Source of the DNA: Bacteroidales bacterium KHT7
Lineage (GTDB): Bacteria; Bacteroidota; Bacteroidia; Bacteroidales; Bacteroidaceae
Direction: 5' to 3'
DNA length: 64,000 bases
Assembly (NCBI GenBank): GCA_900102385.1
Contig: FNBQ01000019.1
Span: forward strand, 1-64,000
The translations under genes and the position numbers were made by a program. Shown here piece after piece: positions 26,081 to 33,937 of this stretch. The first letter of the stretch is position 1; every line of letters begins with the position of its first letter. Below the pieces are notes generated by a model that did no database searches, had not been told where the DNA came from, and saw only the letters and a program-made list of their open reading frames with translations.

Positions 26081-27977
26081 GGATATCCTCAGAAAATACT
26101 GGGGATACGACGATTTCAGGGGTATTCAGCGAAGCATAATCGACAGCATTGCCTCTGGCAAAGATACTCTCGGACTTATGCCAACCGGCGGCGGAAAGAG
26201 TATCACGTTTCAAGTGCCTGCCCTTGCGCAAGACGGCGTGTGCCTCGTAATCACTCCGCTCATCGCGCTTATGAAAGACCAAGTGGAGAATCTGAAGAAG
26301 CGCGGAATTCAAGCCACAGCCATCTACTCGGGCATGACGCAGAGGGAGATTGTAATTGCGCTGGAGAACTGCATCCTTGGCAGTTTCAAGTTTCTGTACA
26401 TCTCGCCCGAACGACTCTCTACGCAGATTTTCCTCTCGAAGATAAAGCGAATAAAAGTCAGCTTCATCGCCGTAGACGAGTCGCATTGCATCTCGCAATG
26501 GGGCTATGATTTCAGACCGTCGTACCTGAAGATTGCCGAAATAAGGGACATCATTCCCGACGCGCCGGTTCTTGCCCTTACAGCAACCGCCACTCCGCAG
26601 GTTGTCGAGGACATTCAGAATCAGCTTAAATTCAGGGAGCGCAACGTATTCAAGATGAGTTTCGAGCGAAACAATCTGGCTTACATCGTGCGCAAGACCG
26701 AGGACAAGGAAAGCGAACTAATTCACATATTGAACAGCGTTGCCGGAAGCGCGATAGTCTACACCCGAAACCGCAAAGGCACGGGCGAGACAGCAAAACT
26801 TCTGAACGATAACGGCATAACAGCCGAAAACTATCATGCCGGACTGATGAACAGCGAGAAGGACGCCCGTCAGCACAAATGGCAGAACAACGAGTCGAGG
26901 GTAATGGTTGCCACAAACGCCTTCGGAATGGGAATTGACAAGCCCGATGTGCGCATAGTGATTCATCTCGACCTTCCCGACTCGCCCGAGGCTTACTTTC
27001 AGGAGGCAGGACGCGCCGGACGAGACGGCAAGAAAGCCTACGCCGTTCTGCTTTACGGCAAAACAGACAAGGCGAAACTGAAGAAAAGAATCCCCGACAC
27101 GTTTCCCGATAAGGAATACATATATAAGGTGTACGACAAGATTGCGTATTTCTTTCAGGTCGGGATTGATTCGGGAATGGGCACGACGTTCAACTTCGAC
27201 TTCGGAAAATTCTGCGCAATAAACAAACTCTTCCCCGTGCCGTGCCACAACGCGCTAAAAATACTTACTCGCGCCGGATACATTGAATACGTAGAGGAAC
27301 AGGAATATGCGTCGAGAGTGATGTTCATAATCAGGCGCGACGAACTGTACCGCATAAAAGAGCAGGACGAAAGGACATCAGCCGTGACGCAAAGTCTGCT
27401 TAGATGTTACGGCGGACTGTTTGCCGACTATGTTAACATCGACGAGAGCCTCATCGCCCACTCCATCGGCTACACCTCCGACGAGGTCTATCACATCCTC
27501 GCCGCACTCAGCCTTCAGGGCATAATACATTACATTCCGCGCAAGCACACACCGCTGCTTTCATACACAGCCAACCGCACCGAAACGGAAAGAATGAAGA
27601 TTCCGCAAAGCGTTTACGAAAAACGGAAAGAGGCTTACGAAGAACGCATAAACGCAATGGTTGACTACTGCGAGAGCGAGACAAGTTGCCGAAGCCGTAT
27701 GCTCCTACTCTACTTTGGAGAGAAGAACGAGCACGAATGTGGAAAGTGCGATGTATGCGTAAAGAAACGCTCGCATAGTCTGAAGGAAGACGACTACGAA
27801 AGATTCAGACAGTTTGCCGTGAACCTCGTGAGCGACGGAAAGATGCACAGCATGACCGAACTCACGGCCTTCAAAGCCCCGACCGACAAGATGCGGCAGA
27901 TGCTAAACCATCTGCTTGCCGCCGAAGAAGTAAAAATGAAAGATGGAATGTTGGTATCAACCAACTACAAACAATAA
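26067..27977 (+). CDS. recQ: ATP-dependent DNA helicase RecQ
   Basis: 636 residues from the ATG at 26067, overlapping recJ by 14 bases. Superfamily 2 motifs: MPTGGGKSITFQ (Walker A), VDESHCISQWGYDFRPSY (DExH and aromatic-rich loop), TATATP, ATNAFGMGIDKPDVR and QEAGRAGRDG. The zinc-binding Cys cluster is CESETSC...CGKCDVC. The C-terminal ~60 residues look like a small winged-helix/other module; no clear HRDC domain is seen. Confidence 0.94.
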   Translation: MDRFRDILRKYWGYDDFRGIQRSIIDSIASGKDTLGLMPTGGGKSITFQVPALAQDGVCLVITPLIALMKDQVENLKKRGIQATAIYSGMTQREIVIALENCILGSFKFLYISPERLSTQIFLSKIKRIKVSFIAVDESHCISQWGYDFRPSYLKIAEIRDIIPDAPVLALTATATPQVVEDIQNQLKFRERNVFKMSFERNNLAYIVRKTEDKESELIHILNSVAGSAIVYTRNRKGTGETAKLLNDNGITAENYHAGLMNSEKDARQHKWQNNESRVMVATNAFGMGIDKPDVRIVIHLDLPDSPEAYFQEAGRAGRDGKKAYAVLLYGKTDKAKLKKRIPDTFPDKEYIYKVYDKIAYFFQVGIDSGMGTTFNFDFGKFCAINKLFPVPCHNALKILTRAGYIEYVEEQEYASRVMFIIRRDELYRIKEQDERTSAVTQSLLRCYGGLFADYVNIDESLIAHSIGYTSDEVYHILAALSLQGIIHYIPRKHTPLLSYTANRTETERMKIPQSVYEKRKEAYEERINAMVDYCESETSCRSRMLLLYFGEKNEHECGKCDVCVKKRSHSLKEDDYERFRQFAVNLVSDGKMHSMTELTAFKAPTDKMRQMLNHLLAAEEVKMKDGMLVSTNYKQ

Positions 27978-27992
27978 AAAACATTTTTAATT

Positions 27993-28310
27993 ATGGATAC
28001 AAATCTGCTAAAGATAAGCGAACTGACACAAATTATTGCAAAGAACGAGAACGACATCGCCGCCCGACTGGAGCGCGCCGAGATTCTTCTGGGCATGAAC
28101 ATGATTGAAGATGCCAAGCAAGACATCGACTTTGCGATATCCGCATCGCCTGAAAACGGACGCGCCTACAAACTTCGCGGAGCAATAAAGATGAACGCCG
28201 GCGACAAGGCTGGAGCAGCCGAAGACCTAAGAAAAGCGATGGAACTCGACCCCGAAATAGTGAAGGAGATTGAGGGAACATTCAAGCAGAAACTGCCAAG
28301 TTGCCACTAA
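27993..28310 (+). CDS. Small TPR-repeat protein
   Basis: 105 residues. Two to three TPR-like helix pairs: AARLERAEILLGMNMIEDA, ENGRAYKLRGAIKMNAGDKAGA, EDLRKAMELDPE. No signal or membrane segment. It follows recQ by 15 bases and is probably in the same transcript. A scaffold role is typical of TPRs; partner unknown. Confidence 0.75.
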   Translation: MDTNLLKISELTQIIAKNENDIAARLERAEILLGMNMIEDAKQDIDFAISASPENGRAYKLRGAIKMNAGDKAGAAEDLRKAMELDPEIVKEIEGTFKQKLPSCH

Positions 28311-28330
28311 TGCGGGATAAATAGCCTGCT

Positions 28331-28354
28331 TTGGTGCAGATTTTGGTGCAGATT
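28331..28354 (+). repeat. Exact tandem repeat of a 12-mer
   Basis: TTGGTGCAGATT occurs twice in a row between the TPR gene and the leader-peptide promoter. Nothing else is recognised in 28311-28431. Confidence 0.6.
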
Positions 28355-28431
28355 ACCTTACAAATTGTATGTAAATACATCCAAAACATAAAAATTCATA
28401 TATTTTATATGGTTTTTATGAATAAAAAGAT

Positions 28432-28439
28432 TACTTTTG
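28432..28439 (+). promoter_or_regulatory. -7 element of the aromatic amino acid operon
   Basis: TACTTTTG matches TAnnTTTG. Transcription would start near 28446, about 20 bases before the leader-peptide ATG. No exact -33 TTTG; the sequence there is AT-rich. Confidence 0.55.
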
Positions 28440-28467
28440 CATCACTTTTAACAACAAACTTAAACAG

Positions 28468-28563
28468 ATGAACAATTTGGCATACACATTTTTTTACTTT
28501 TTCTTTTACCTTTACTTTGGCGACGGAGTGAAGCGGGAAGTTGTGTATGTTCCAACGAAATAA
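28468..28563 (+). CDS. Phe/Tyr-rich leader peptide of the pheA operon
   Basis: 31 codons, ATG to TAA. Residues 5-17 read AYTFFYFFFYLYF: six Phe and four Tyr in 13 codons. It lies between a -7 element and a terminator that ends 11 bases before pheA, so it has the form of an attenuation leader peptide like PheL of enterobacteria, but with Tyr as well as Phe codons. Ribosomes short of charged tRNA-Phe or tRNA-Tyr would stall at 28489-28518. The operon makes both amino acids. Too short for usual gene finders. No known sequence relative is claimed. Confidence 0.8.
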   Translation: MNNLAYTFFYFFFYLYFGDGVKREVVYVPTK

Positions 28564-28604
28564 GATTTTACAGAATCCCGCTTGACAAACAAGCGGGATT
28601 TTTT
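28531..28604 (+). promoter_or_regulatory. Transcription attenuator (antiterminator/terminator pair)
   Basis: Terminator: ATCCCGCTTG (28575-28584), loop ACAAA, CAAGCGGGAT (28590-28599), then TTTTT. Antiterminator: AAGCGGGA at 28531-28538, inside the leader-peptide frame, is identical to the terminator's 3' arm and can pair with TCCCGCTT (28576-28583) instead. The structures exclude each other. A ribosome stalled on the Phe/Tyr run leaves 28531-28538 free; one translating to the stop would cover it. Pairing was done by eye. Confidence 0.8.
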
Positions 28605-28615
28605 ATTTTAGAGAT

Positions 28616-29458
28616 ATGAAGAAAGTTGCAATACAAGGAATAGTCGGTTCGTTCCACGACATCACGGCACATCAGTACTTCAAAGGCGAAGACATTGAAC
28701 TGATATGCTGCGATACCTTCGAGGAAGTATTCGAGAACATGAAGGCAGACAGCAATGTCGTAGGAATCGTAGCCATCGAAAACACCATTGCAGGCAGTCT
28801 GCTGCACAACTACGAGTTGCTTCGCGAGAGTGGCACAACGGTTGTTGGCGAGCATAAGTTGCACATCGAGCACAGCCTTCTCTGCCTTCCCGAAGACGAC
28901 TGGGACGACATCACGGAAGTGAACTCTCACCCCGTTGCACTTATGCAATGCCGCGGATTTCTGAGCAAGCATCCCGACTTTAAGGTTGTTGAAGGCAGCG
29001 ATACCGCCGGAAGTGCCGAGAAGATAAGCCGCAAGCACATGCAGGGCCACGCCGCCATCTGCTCAAAGTACGCTGCCCCACTCTACGGAATGAAGGTTTT
29101 GGAAGAGGGCATCGAAGACAACAAGCACAACTTTACGCGCTTTCTTGTATGCGTAGACCCTTGGAAGGCCGACGAGTATCGCAACGCTCACCGCACAAAC
29201 AAGAGCATGATTGTGTTCTCGCTTCCTCACACAGAGGGCAGTCTGTCGCAGGTTCTGTCAATTTTTTCATTCTACAATATTAACTTAACAAAAATCCAGT
29301 CATTACCGATTATTGGTCGAGAGTGGGAATATCTGTTCTATGTAGATGTTGCGTATTCAGACTATGTGCGCTATCATCAGGCAATAGACGCTATCACCCC
29401 ACTAACCAAAGCACTTAAAATTCTTGGCGAATATGAAGAATTCAAATCTAAGCTATAA
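28616..29458 (+). CDS. pheA: Prephenate dehydratase
   Basis: 280 residues, monofunctional: no chorismate mutase domain in front. It converts prephenate to phenylpyruvate. The dehydratase domain includes GIVGSFHD, VVGIVAIENTIAGSL and the catalytic NFTRF; a C-terminal ACT domain (FSLPHTEGSLSQVLSIFSFYNINLTKIQS) should bind Phe for feedback inhibition. The ATG follows the attenuator by 11 bases. The end overlaps the aminotransferase gene by 26 bases. Confidence 0.93.
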   Translation: MKKVAIQGIVGSFHDITAHQYFKGEDIELICCDTFEEVFENMKADSNVVGIVAIENTIAGSLLHNYELLRESGTTVVGEHKLHIEHSLLCLPEDDWDDITEVNSHPVALMQCRGFLSKHPDFKVVEGSDTAGSAEKISRKHMQGHAAICSKYAAPLYGMKVLEEGIEDNKHNFTRFLVCVDPWKADEYRNAHRTNKSMIVFSLPHTEGSLSQVLSIFSFYNINLTKIQSLPIIGREWEYLFYVDVAYSDYVRYHQAIDAITPLTKALKILGEYEEFKSKL

Positions 29459-30620
29459 TATCAAGCCAGCCGACCGCATCAGTCAGGTTAGCGAGTACTA
29501 TTTCAGCCGAAAGGGCAAAGAGGTGGCACGAATGAATGCCGAAGGAAAGGACATCATCAGCCTTGCCATAGGAAGCCCTGACATGCCGCCGTCAAAACAG
29601 ACTATCGACACGCTTTGCGAGTATGCGCAGCGTCCAGATGTTCACGGCTATCAGCCAACCGTCGGAATTCCAGAACTCCGCGAGGCAATGGCACGATTCT
29701 ACAAAAGATGGTACAACGTAGACCTCGACCCAAAGACCGAGATTCAACCGCTTATCGGAAGCAAGGAAGGAATTCTTCACGTTACTCTGGCATTCGTAAA
29801 CGTGGGCGACCAAGTACTCGTGCCAAATCCGGGCTATCCTACTTACACATCGCTCAACCGCATTTTGGGAAGCGACATCGTAAACTACAATCTAAGCCCT
29901 GAGAACGACTGGCAGCCCGACTTCGACGAACTGGAGCAGATGGATTTGAGCAAGGTGAAGATTATGTGGACCAACTATCCAAACATGCCGACAGGCGCGC
30001 AGGCTCAGTATGCCACTTACGAGAAGTTGGTTGACTTTGCAAAACGCCACAACATACTCATCGTAAACGACAACCCTTACAGTTTTATCTGCAACGAGCA
30101 GAGACCGATAAGCCTCTTGCAGGTTCCGGGAGCGAAAGACTGCTGCATAGAGTTCAACTCGATGAGCAAGAGCCACAACATGCCGGGCTGGCGCGTTGGA
30201 ATGTTGGCAACAAACGCCCAGTTTGTAGAGTGGATTCTGAAGGTTAAGAGCAACATCGACTCAGGTACGTTCCGTCCACTTCAACTTGCGGCAGCAAAGG
30301 CTTACGACAATACCGACGAGTGGCATCACGAGAGCAACTTTGTTAACTACCGCCGTCGCCGCAATCTTGCCGAGCAGATTATGGACGCACTTGGCTGCAA
30401 GTACGACAAGAATCAGGTGGGAATGTTCCTCTGGGGACGAATTCCCGACAGTTACGGCGATGTTGAGGAGCTGACAGAGAAAGTGCTTCACGAGGCAAGA
30501 GTGTTCATCACTCCGGGATTCATCTTCGGCACAAACGGAAAGCGATACATCCGCATATCGCTCTGTGCAAAGGACGAGAAGATTGCCGAGGCATTAGAGA
30601 GAATAAAGAAAGTATTTTGA
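29433..30620 (+). CDS. Class I/II PLP aminotransferase (aromatic pathway)
   Basis: 395 residues from the ATG at 29433, overlapping pheA by 26 bases. Fold type I motifs: SPDMPPS, VPNPGYPTY, TNYPNMPTGA, VNDNPYSFI, and the PLP lysine in SMSKSHNMPGWRVG; the substrate-carboxylate Arg lies in YIRISL. Its place between pheA and DAHP synthase suggests it transaminates phenylpyruvate, hydroxyphenylpyruvate or prephenate. The substrate cannot be told from sequence. Confidence 0.88.
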   Translation: MKNSNLSYNIKPADRISQVSEYYFSRKGKEVARMNAEGKDIISLAIGSPDMPPSKQTIDTLCEYAQRPDVHGYQPTVGIPELREAMARFYKRWYNVDLDPKTEIQPLIGSKEGILHVTLAFVNVGDQVLVPNPGYPTYTSLNRILGSDIVNYNLSPENDWQPDFDELEQMDLSKVKIMWTNYPNMPTGAQAQYATYEKLVDFAKRHNILIVNDNPYSFICNEQRPISLLQVPGAKDCCIEFNSMSKSHNMPGWRVGMLATNAQFVEWILKVKSNIDSGTFRPLQLAAAKAYDNTDEWHHESNFVNYRRRRNLAEQIMDALGCKYDKNQVGMFLWGRIPDSYGDVEELTEKVLHEARVFITPGFIFGTNGKRYIRISLCAKDEKIAEALERIKKVF

Positions 30621-30641
30621 CAATATAAAAACAACTAAGAT

Positions 30642-31706
30642 ATGGAACTTCAATTGGAAGCACTCGGTCTGCCGGGTGAAGACAAGCGACCTCTTGTAAT
30701 TGCAGGTCCTTGCAGCGCAGAGACAGAAGAACAGGTAATGAACACAGCCACTCAACTTGCAAAGAGAGGCATAAAGATATTCCGTGCCGGAATTTGGAAG
30801 CCACGCACAAAACCGGGAGGCTTCGAGGGCATCGGCGAAGAAGGTCTGCCATGGATGCAGAGAGTTAAGCAGGAAACCGGAATGCTCGTAGGAACCGAGG
30901 TTGCAACGGCAAAGCACGTTGAGGCAGCCCTGAAGGCCGGCATAGACGTGCTGTGGATTGGCGCACGCACAACAGCCAACCCGTTCGCCGTTCAGGAACT
31001 TGCCGACTCACTAAGAGGCGTTGACGTTCCTGTGCTCGTAAAGAACCCGGTAAACCCAGACCTCGAACTGTGGATTGGTGCTCTTGAGCGCATCAACGGA
31101 GCAGGCGTTAAGCGCATCGGCGCAATTCACCGCGGATTCTCGTCATACGACAAGAAGATTTACCGCAACACTCCAATGTGGCACATTCCGATAGAGTTGC
31201 GCCGCCGTATTCCAAACATTCCAATCATCTGCGACCCAAGCCACATCGGTGGAAAGCGCGAACTCATCGCACCGCTCTGCCAGCAGGCTATGGACCTTGG
31301 CATGGACGGCCTCATCGTTGAGTCGCATTGCAATCCAGACTCGGCATGGAGCGATGCCAAGCAGCAGGTTACTCCGGATATTCTCGACTATATCCTCAAC
31401 CTTCTCGTTATCCGCAAGGAAACAGCATCGACCGAGAGCCTTACAGAACTCCGCAAGCAGATTGACGAGTGCGACAACGACCTCATCGAACTTTTGGCTA
31501 AGCGTATGCGCGTGAGCCGCGAAATCGGCATATACAAGAAGGAGCACGAGATTCAGGTGGTGCAGACCGACAGATATTCAGAGATTCTGGAGAAGCGCGG
31601 TGCTCAGGGGGCTCTGTGCGGCATAGACTCGGAATGCGTAAAGAAGATTTTCGAGGCTATTCACGAGGAATCAGTACGTCAACAACTCGACATTATAAAC
31701 AAGTAA
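30642..31706 (+). CDS. DAHP synthase fused to chorismate mutase
   Basis: 354 residues. The N-terminal ~260 residues are a type I-beta 3-deoxy-7-phosphoheptulonate synthase (VIAGPCSAE, GIWKPRTKPGGFEG, DVLWIGARTT, CDPSHIGG). The C-terminal ~90 are an AroQ-class chorismate mutase (LTELRKQIDECDNDLIELLAKRMRV, then IGIYKK). This order is known from Prevotella and Porphyromonas, where the mutase domain also makes the synthase sensitive to prephenate. It commits carbon to the shikimate pathway and makes the prephenate used by its two neighbours. Confidence 0.93.
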   Translation: MELQLEALGLPGEDKRPLVIAGPCSAETEEQVMNTATQLAKRGIKIFRAGIWKPRTKPGGFEGIGEEGLPWMQRVKQETGMLVGTEVATAKHVEAALKAGIDVLWIGARTTANPFAVQELADSLRGVDVPVLVKNPVNPDLELWIGALERINGAGVKRIGAIHRGFSSYDKKIYRNTPMWHIPIELRRRIPNIPIICDPSHIGGKRELIAPLCQQAMDLGMDGLIVESHCNPDSAWSDAKQQVTPDILDYILNLLVIRKETASTESLTELRKQIDECDNDLIELLAKRMRVSREIGIYKKEHEIQVVQTDRYSEILEKRGAQGALCGIDSECVKKIFEAIHEESVRQQLDIINK

Positions 31707-31715
31707 GTATCAATT

Positions 31716-32489
31716 ATGCGTATATTAGTCTTAGGAGCCGGAAAGATGGGCTCGTTCTTTGTAGACCTTCTCAGCTTCGACCACGAGACAGCCGTGTATG
31801 AGGTTGACCCTAAGCGTCTGCGTTTTGTCTACAACACTCAGCGTTTCACTCAGCTCGACGAGATTGACGCGTTCAAGCCCGAACTGGTTATCAACGCTGT
31901 TACGCTGAAGTATACTCTCGAGGTGTTTAAGCAGGTAATCCCCCATCTTTCACAGGATTGTATCATTAGTGACATTTCGTCAGTAAAGACAGGATTCAAG
32001 GACTTTTACGAGAGTACGGGAATGCGATATGTGAGCACTCACCCGATGTTCGGTCCAACCTTTGCAAACCTTGGCAACCTTAGCAAGGAAAACGCCATAA
32101 TTATAAGCGAGGGCGACTACATGGGACGCATCTTCTTTAAGGATTTGTACAGCAAACTGGGGCTTAACATCTGCGACTACACGTTCCAAGAGCACGACGA
32201 GACGATGGCTTACTCGCTGAGTATTCCGTTTGTAAGCACGTTTGTCTTTGCGGGCGTAATGAAGCACCTCGATGCTCCGGGAACAACCTTCAAACGACAT
32301 CTGAAGATTGCGCGCGGTGTTCTGAGTGAGGACGACACTCTGCTGCGCGAAATTCTGTGGAATCCGCACACCGTGGGACAGGTTGAGAACATTCGCAAGC
32401 AACTCACCGACCTTATCGACATAATCGGCAAGAAGGACGAGAAGGCTTTGCAGCAGTACCTTACCCGAATACGCAAAAATATTGAATAA
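31716..32489 (+). CDS. tyrA: Prephenate dehydrogenase
   Basis: 257 residues. Oxidises prephenate to 4-hydroxyphenylpyruvate. NAD(P)-binding GAGKMGSFF at the N-terminus, ISDISSVKTGF, and STHPMFGPT with the catalytic His. No ACT domain, so no obvious allosteric site. It starts 9 bases after the synthase-mutase gene. Last gene of the attenuator-controlled operon; a terminator follows. Confidence 0.92.
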   Translation: MRILVLGAGKMGSFFVDLLSFDHETAVYEVDPKRLRFVYNTQRFTQLDEIDAFKPELVINAVTLKYTLEVFKQVIPHLSQDCIISDISSVKTGFKDFYESTGMRYVSTHPMFGPTFANLGNLSKENAIIISEGDYMGRIFFKDLYSKLGLNICDYTFQEHDETMAYSLSIPFVSTFVFAGVMKHLDAPGTTFKRHLKIARGVLSEDDTLLREILWNPHTVGQVENIRKQLTDLIDIIGKKDEKALQQYLTRIRKNIE

Positions 32490-32526
32490 TCAGTACATAC
32501 CACACAAAAAGGTATGTTGCCATAGT

Positions 32527-32565
32527 TAGGAGCATTTCAAAACCGAAATGCTCCTATGTTTTTTT
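32527..32565 (+). terminator. Terminator of the aromatic operon
   Basis: TAGGAGCATTTC (32527-32538) pairs perfectly with GAAATGCTCCTA (32545-32556), followed by TGTTTTTTT. Confidence 0.85.
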
Positions 32566-32630
32566 AATATCTAACAATAAATTATGAACATTTTCGGCAT
32601 TACAATATTCTATTTCCTATTATTTTTTTG

Positions 32631-32638
32631 TAAATTTG
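32631..32638 (+). promoter_or_regulatory. -7 element of the dispanin cluster
   Basis: TAAATTTG matches TAnnTTTG, 28 bases before the first ATG. Confidence 0.45.
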
Positions 32639-32666
32639 CAAACCACAATATTTAGAACTATTAAAA

Positions 32667-32927
32667 ATGGAAAAACAAGCAGCACCAGACAACTATATGG
32701 TATGGGCAATTCTCTGCACTATACTTTGTTGTACTCCTTTAGGAATTGTATCTATTGTTTACGCATCGAAAGTAAATACTCTGTATAATGCCGGAGAATA
32801 TGTAGGAGCATACGAGGCATCACAGAAAGCCAAGAAATTTGCTATATATGGAGCTGTAGTGGGTTTTATTATGCTCCCAGTTATAGTCGCTTTAAATATT
32901 CTTAGCATATTTGTTAGTAATTATTAA
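32667..32927 (+). CDS. CD225/dispanin-like membrane protein 1
   Basis: 86 residues with two hydrophobic helices. The segment MVWAILCTILCCTPLGIVSIVYASKV and the later KAKKFAIYGAVVGF match the CD225 (dispanin) layout: a Cys-rich intramembrane helix with PLGI, a loop with xLYxxGxYxxAxxAS, and a transmembrane helix. Relatives include eukaryotic IFITM proteins. Function in bacteria is not established. First of three tandem copies, 11 bases before the next. Confidence 0.8.
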   Translation: MEKQAAPDNYMVWAILCTILCCTPLGIVSIVYASKVNTLYNAGEYVGAYEASQKAKKFAIYGAVVGFIMLPVIVALNILSIFVSNY

Positions 32928-32938
32928 AATAAAAAACA

Positions 32939-33190
32939 ATGGAAAAACGTACAGCACCAGACAACCACATGATATGGGCAATTCTTTGCACTCTTTTTTG
33001 CTGCCTTCCTTTAGGAATTGTATCTATCATTAACGCGGCAAAAGTAGACTCACTATATAGAACTGGGGATTACGAAGGCGCATACAAAGCAGCCGAGGAT
33101 GCAAAGAAATACGCATTATGGGGCGCTATCCCAGCAGCAATTATAGTTGTTATCTATATTATTGTAGGAATCTTAGCTGCAATAATATAA
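32939..33190 (+). CDS. CD225/dispanin-like membrane protein 2
   Basis: 83 residues. Same plan as copy 1 (MIWAILCTLFCCLPLGIVS...AAKV, LYRTGDYEGAYKAAEDAKKYALWGA). The N-termini MEK(Q/R)(A/T)APDN are nearly identical, so the copies arose by tandem duplication. An 84-base AT-rich gap follows before copy 3. Confidence 0.8.
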   Translation: MEKRTAPDNHMIWAILCTLFCCLPLGIVSIINAAKVDSLYRTGDYEGAYKAAEDAKKYALWGAIPAAIIVVIYIIVGILAAII

Positions 33191-33274
33191 AATAAAGAAC
33201 AATCCAAACGACAATTAGGCAAAATAACTTTTCAATCGTATTTTTTATATTAACAATTAAACCCAAAAGAAAAA

Positions 33275-33529
33275 ATGGAAAATCAAGTAAAACCAGACAA
33301 CAACATGTTGTGGGCTATTCTTAGCACAGTGTTCTGTTGTCTTCCTTTAGGAATTGTATCTATCGTTTACGCATCAAAAGTTAACGGTTTGTATACAGCA
33401 GGAAATTATGATGAAGCACAGGCAGCAGCAGACAAAGCTAAAAATTGGGCTATGTATAGTGCAATTGGCGGAGTCATTGTTATCATTTTAAACATAATTA
33501 GATTTGCTGCAGCATTCGCTTCATTATAA
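33275..33529 (+). CDS. CD225/dispanin-like membrane protein 3
   Basis: 84 residues. MLWAILSTVFCCLPLGIVS, LYTAGNYDEAQAAADKAKNWAMYSAIGG. It keeps the double Cys and PLGI of the other copies. It ends 6 bases before the DUF2752 gene. Confidence 0.8.
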   Translation: MENQVKPDNNMLWAILSTVFCCLPLGIVSIVYASKVNGLYTAGNYDEAQAAADKAKNWAMYSAIGGVIVIILNIIRFAAAFASL

Positions 33530-33535
33530 AATATC

Positions 33536-33922
33536 ATGAGCAAAATTGACAAGATAATGCCGTATGTATTTCCACTAATAATTATTGGAATATTCATATT
33601 GTATTATCTTGTCAACCCTTTATGCAATCATTTTCCAATTCAATGCCCTTGGCGTTTGCTCACAAATACGCAATGCCCAGCATGTGGATTTCAGCGGGCA
33701 TTACATGCCCTAATGCATGGAGAATTCCAAAAAGCACTGAGTTACAATTACTTATTTATCCTCTTTATTCCATACGCCATAATGGCGATTATCTCGACAT
33801 GGTATAACTATCATCATGTTTTTGACAAACTGAATAAATTTGTCTACCACCACTATACTCTAAGATGCTATGTCGTTATATATTTTGGCTGGTGGATAAT
33901 AAGAAATATCCTAAACATATAA
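33536..33922 (+). CDS. DUF2752 membrane protein
   Basis: 128 residues, three to four membrane helices. The DUF2752 hallmark is CPACGFQRALHALMHGEF, where CPxCG may hold a metal or be redox-active. Function unknown. The 6-base spacing from the third dispanin gene argues that the products act together at the membrane. Confidence 0.82.
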   Translation: MSKIDKIMPYVFPLIIIGIFILYYLVNPLCNHFPIQCPWRLLTNTQCPACGFQRALHALMHGEFQKALSYNYLFILFIPYAIMAIISTWYNYHHVFDKLNKFVYHHYTLRCYVVIYFGWWIIRNILNI

Positions 33923-33937
33923 GACCTAAAATCTCAT

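Noticed and set aside
28311-28467. Possible tRNA or attachment site around the tandem 12-mer
   Set aside because: No cloverleaf could be folded by eye and no integrase is nearby.
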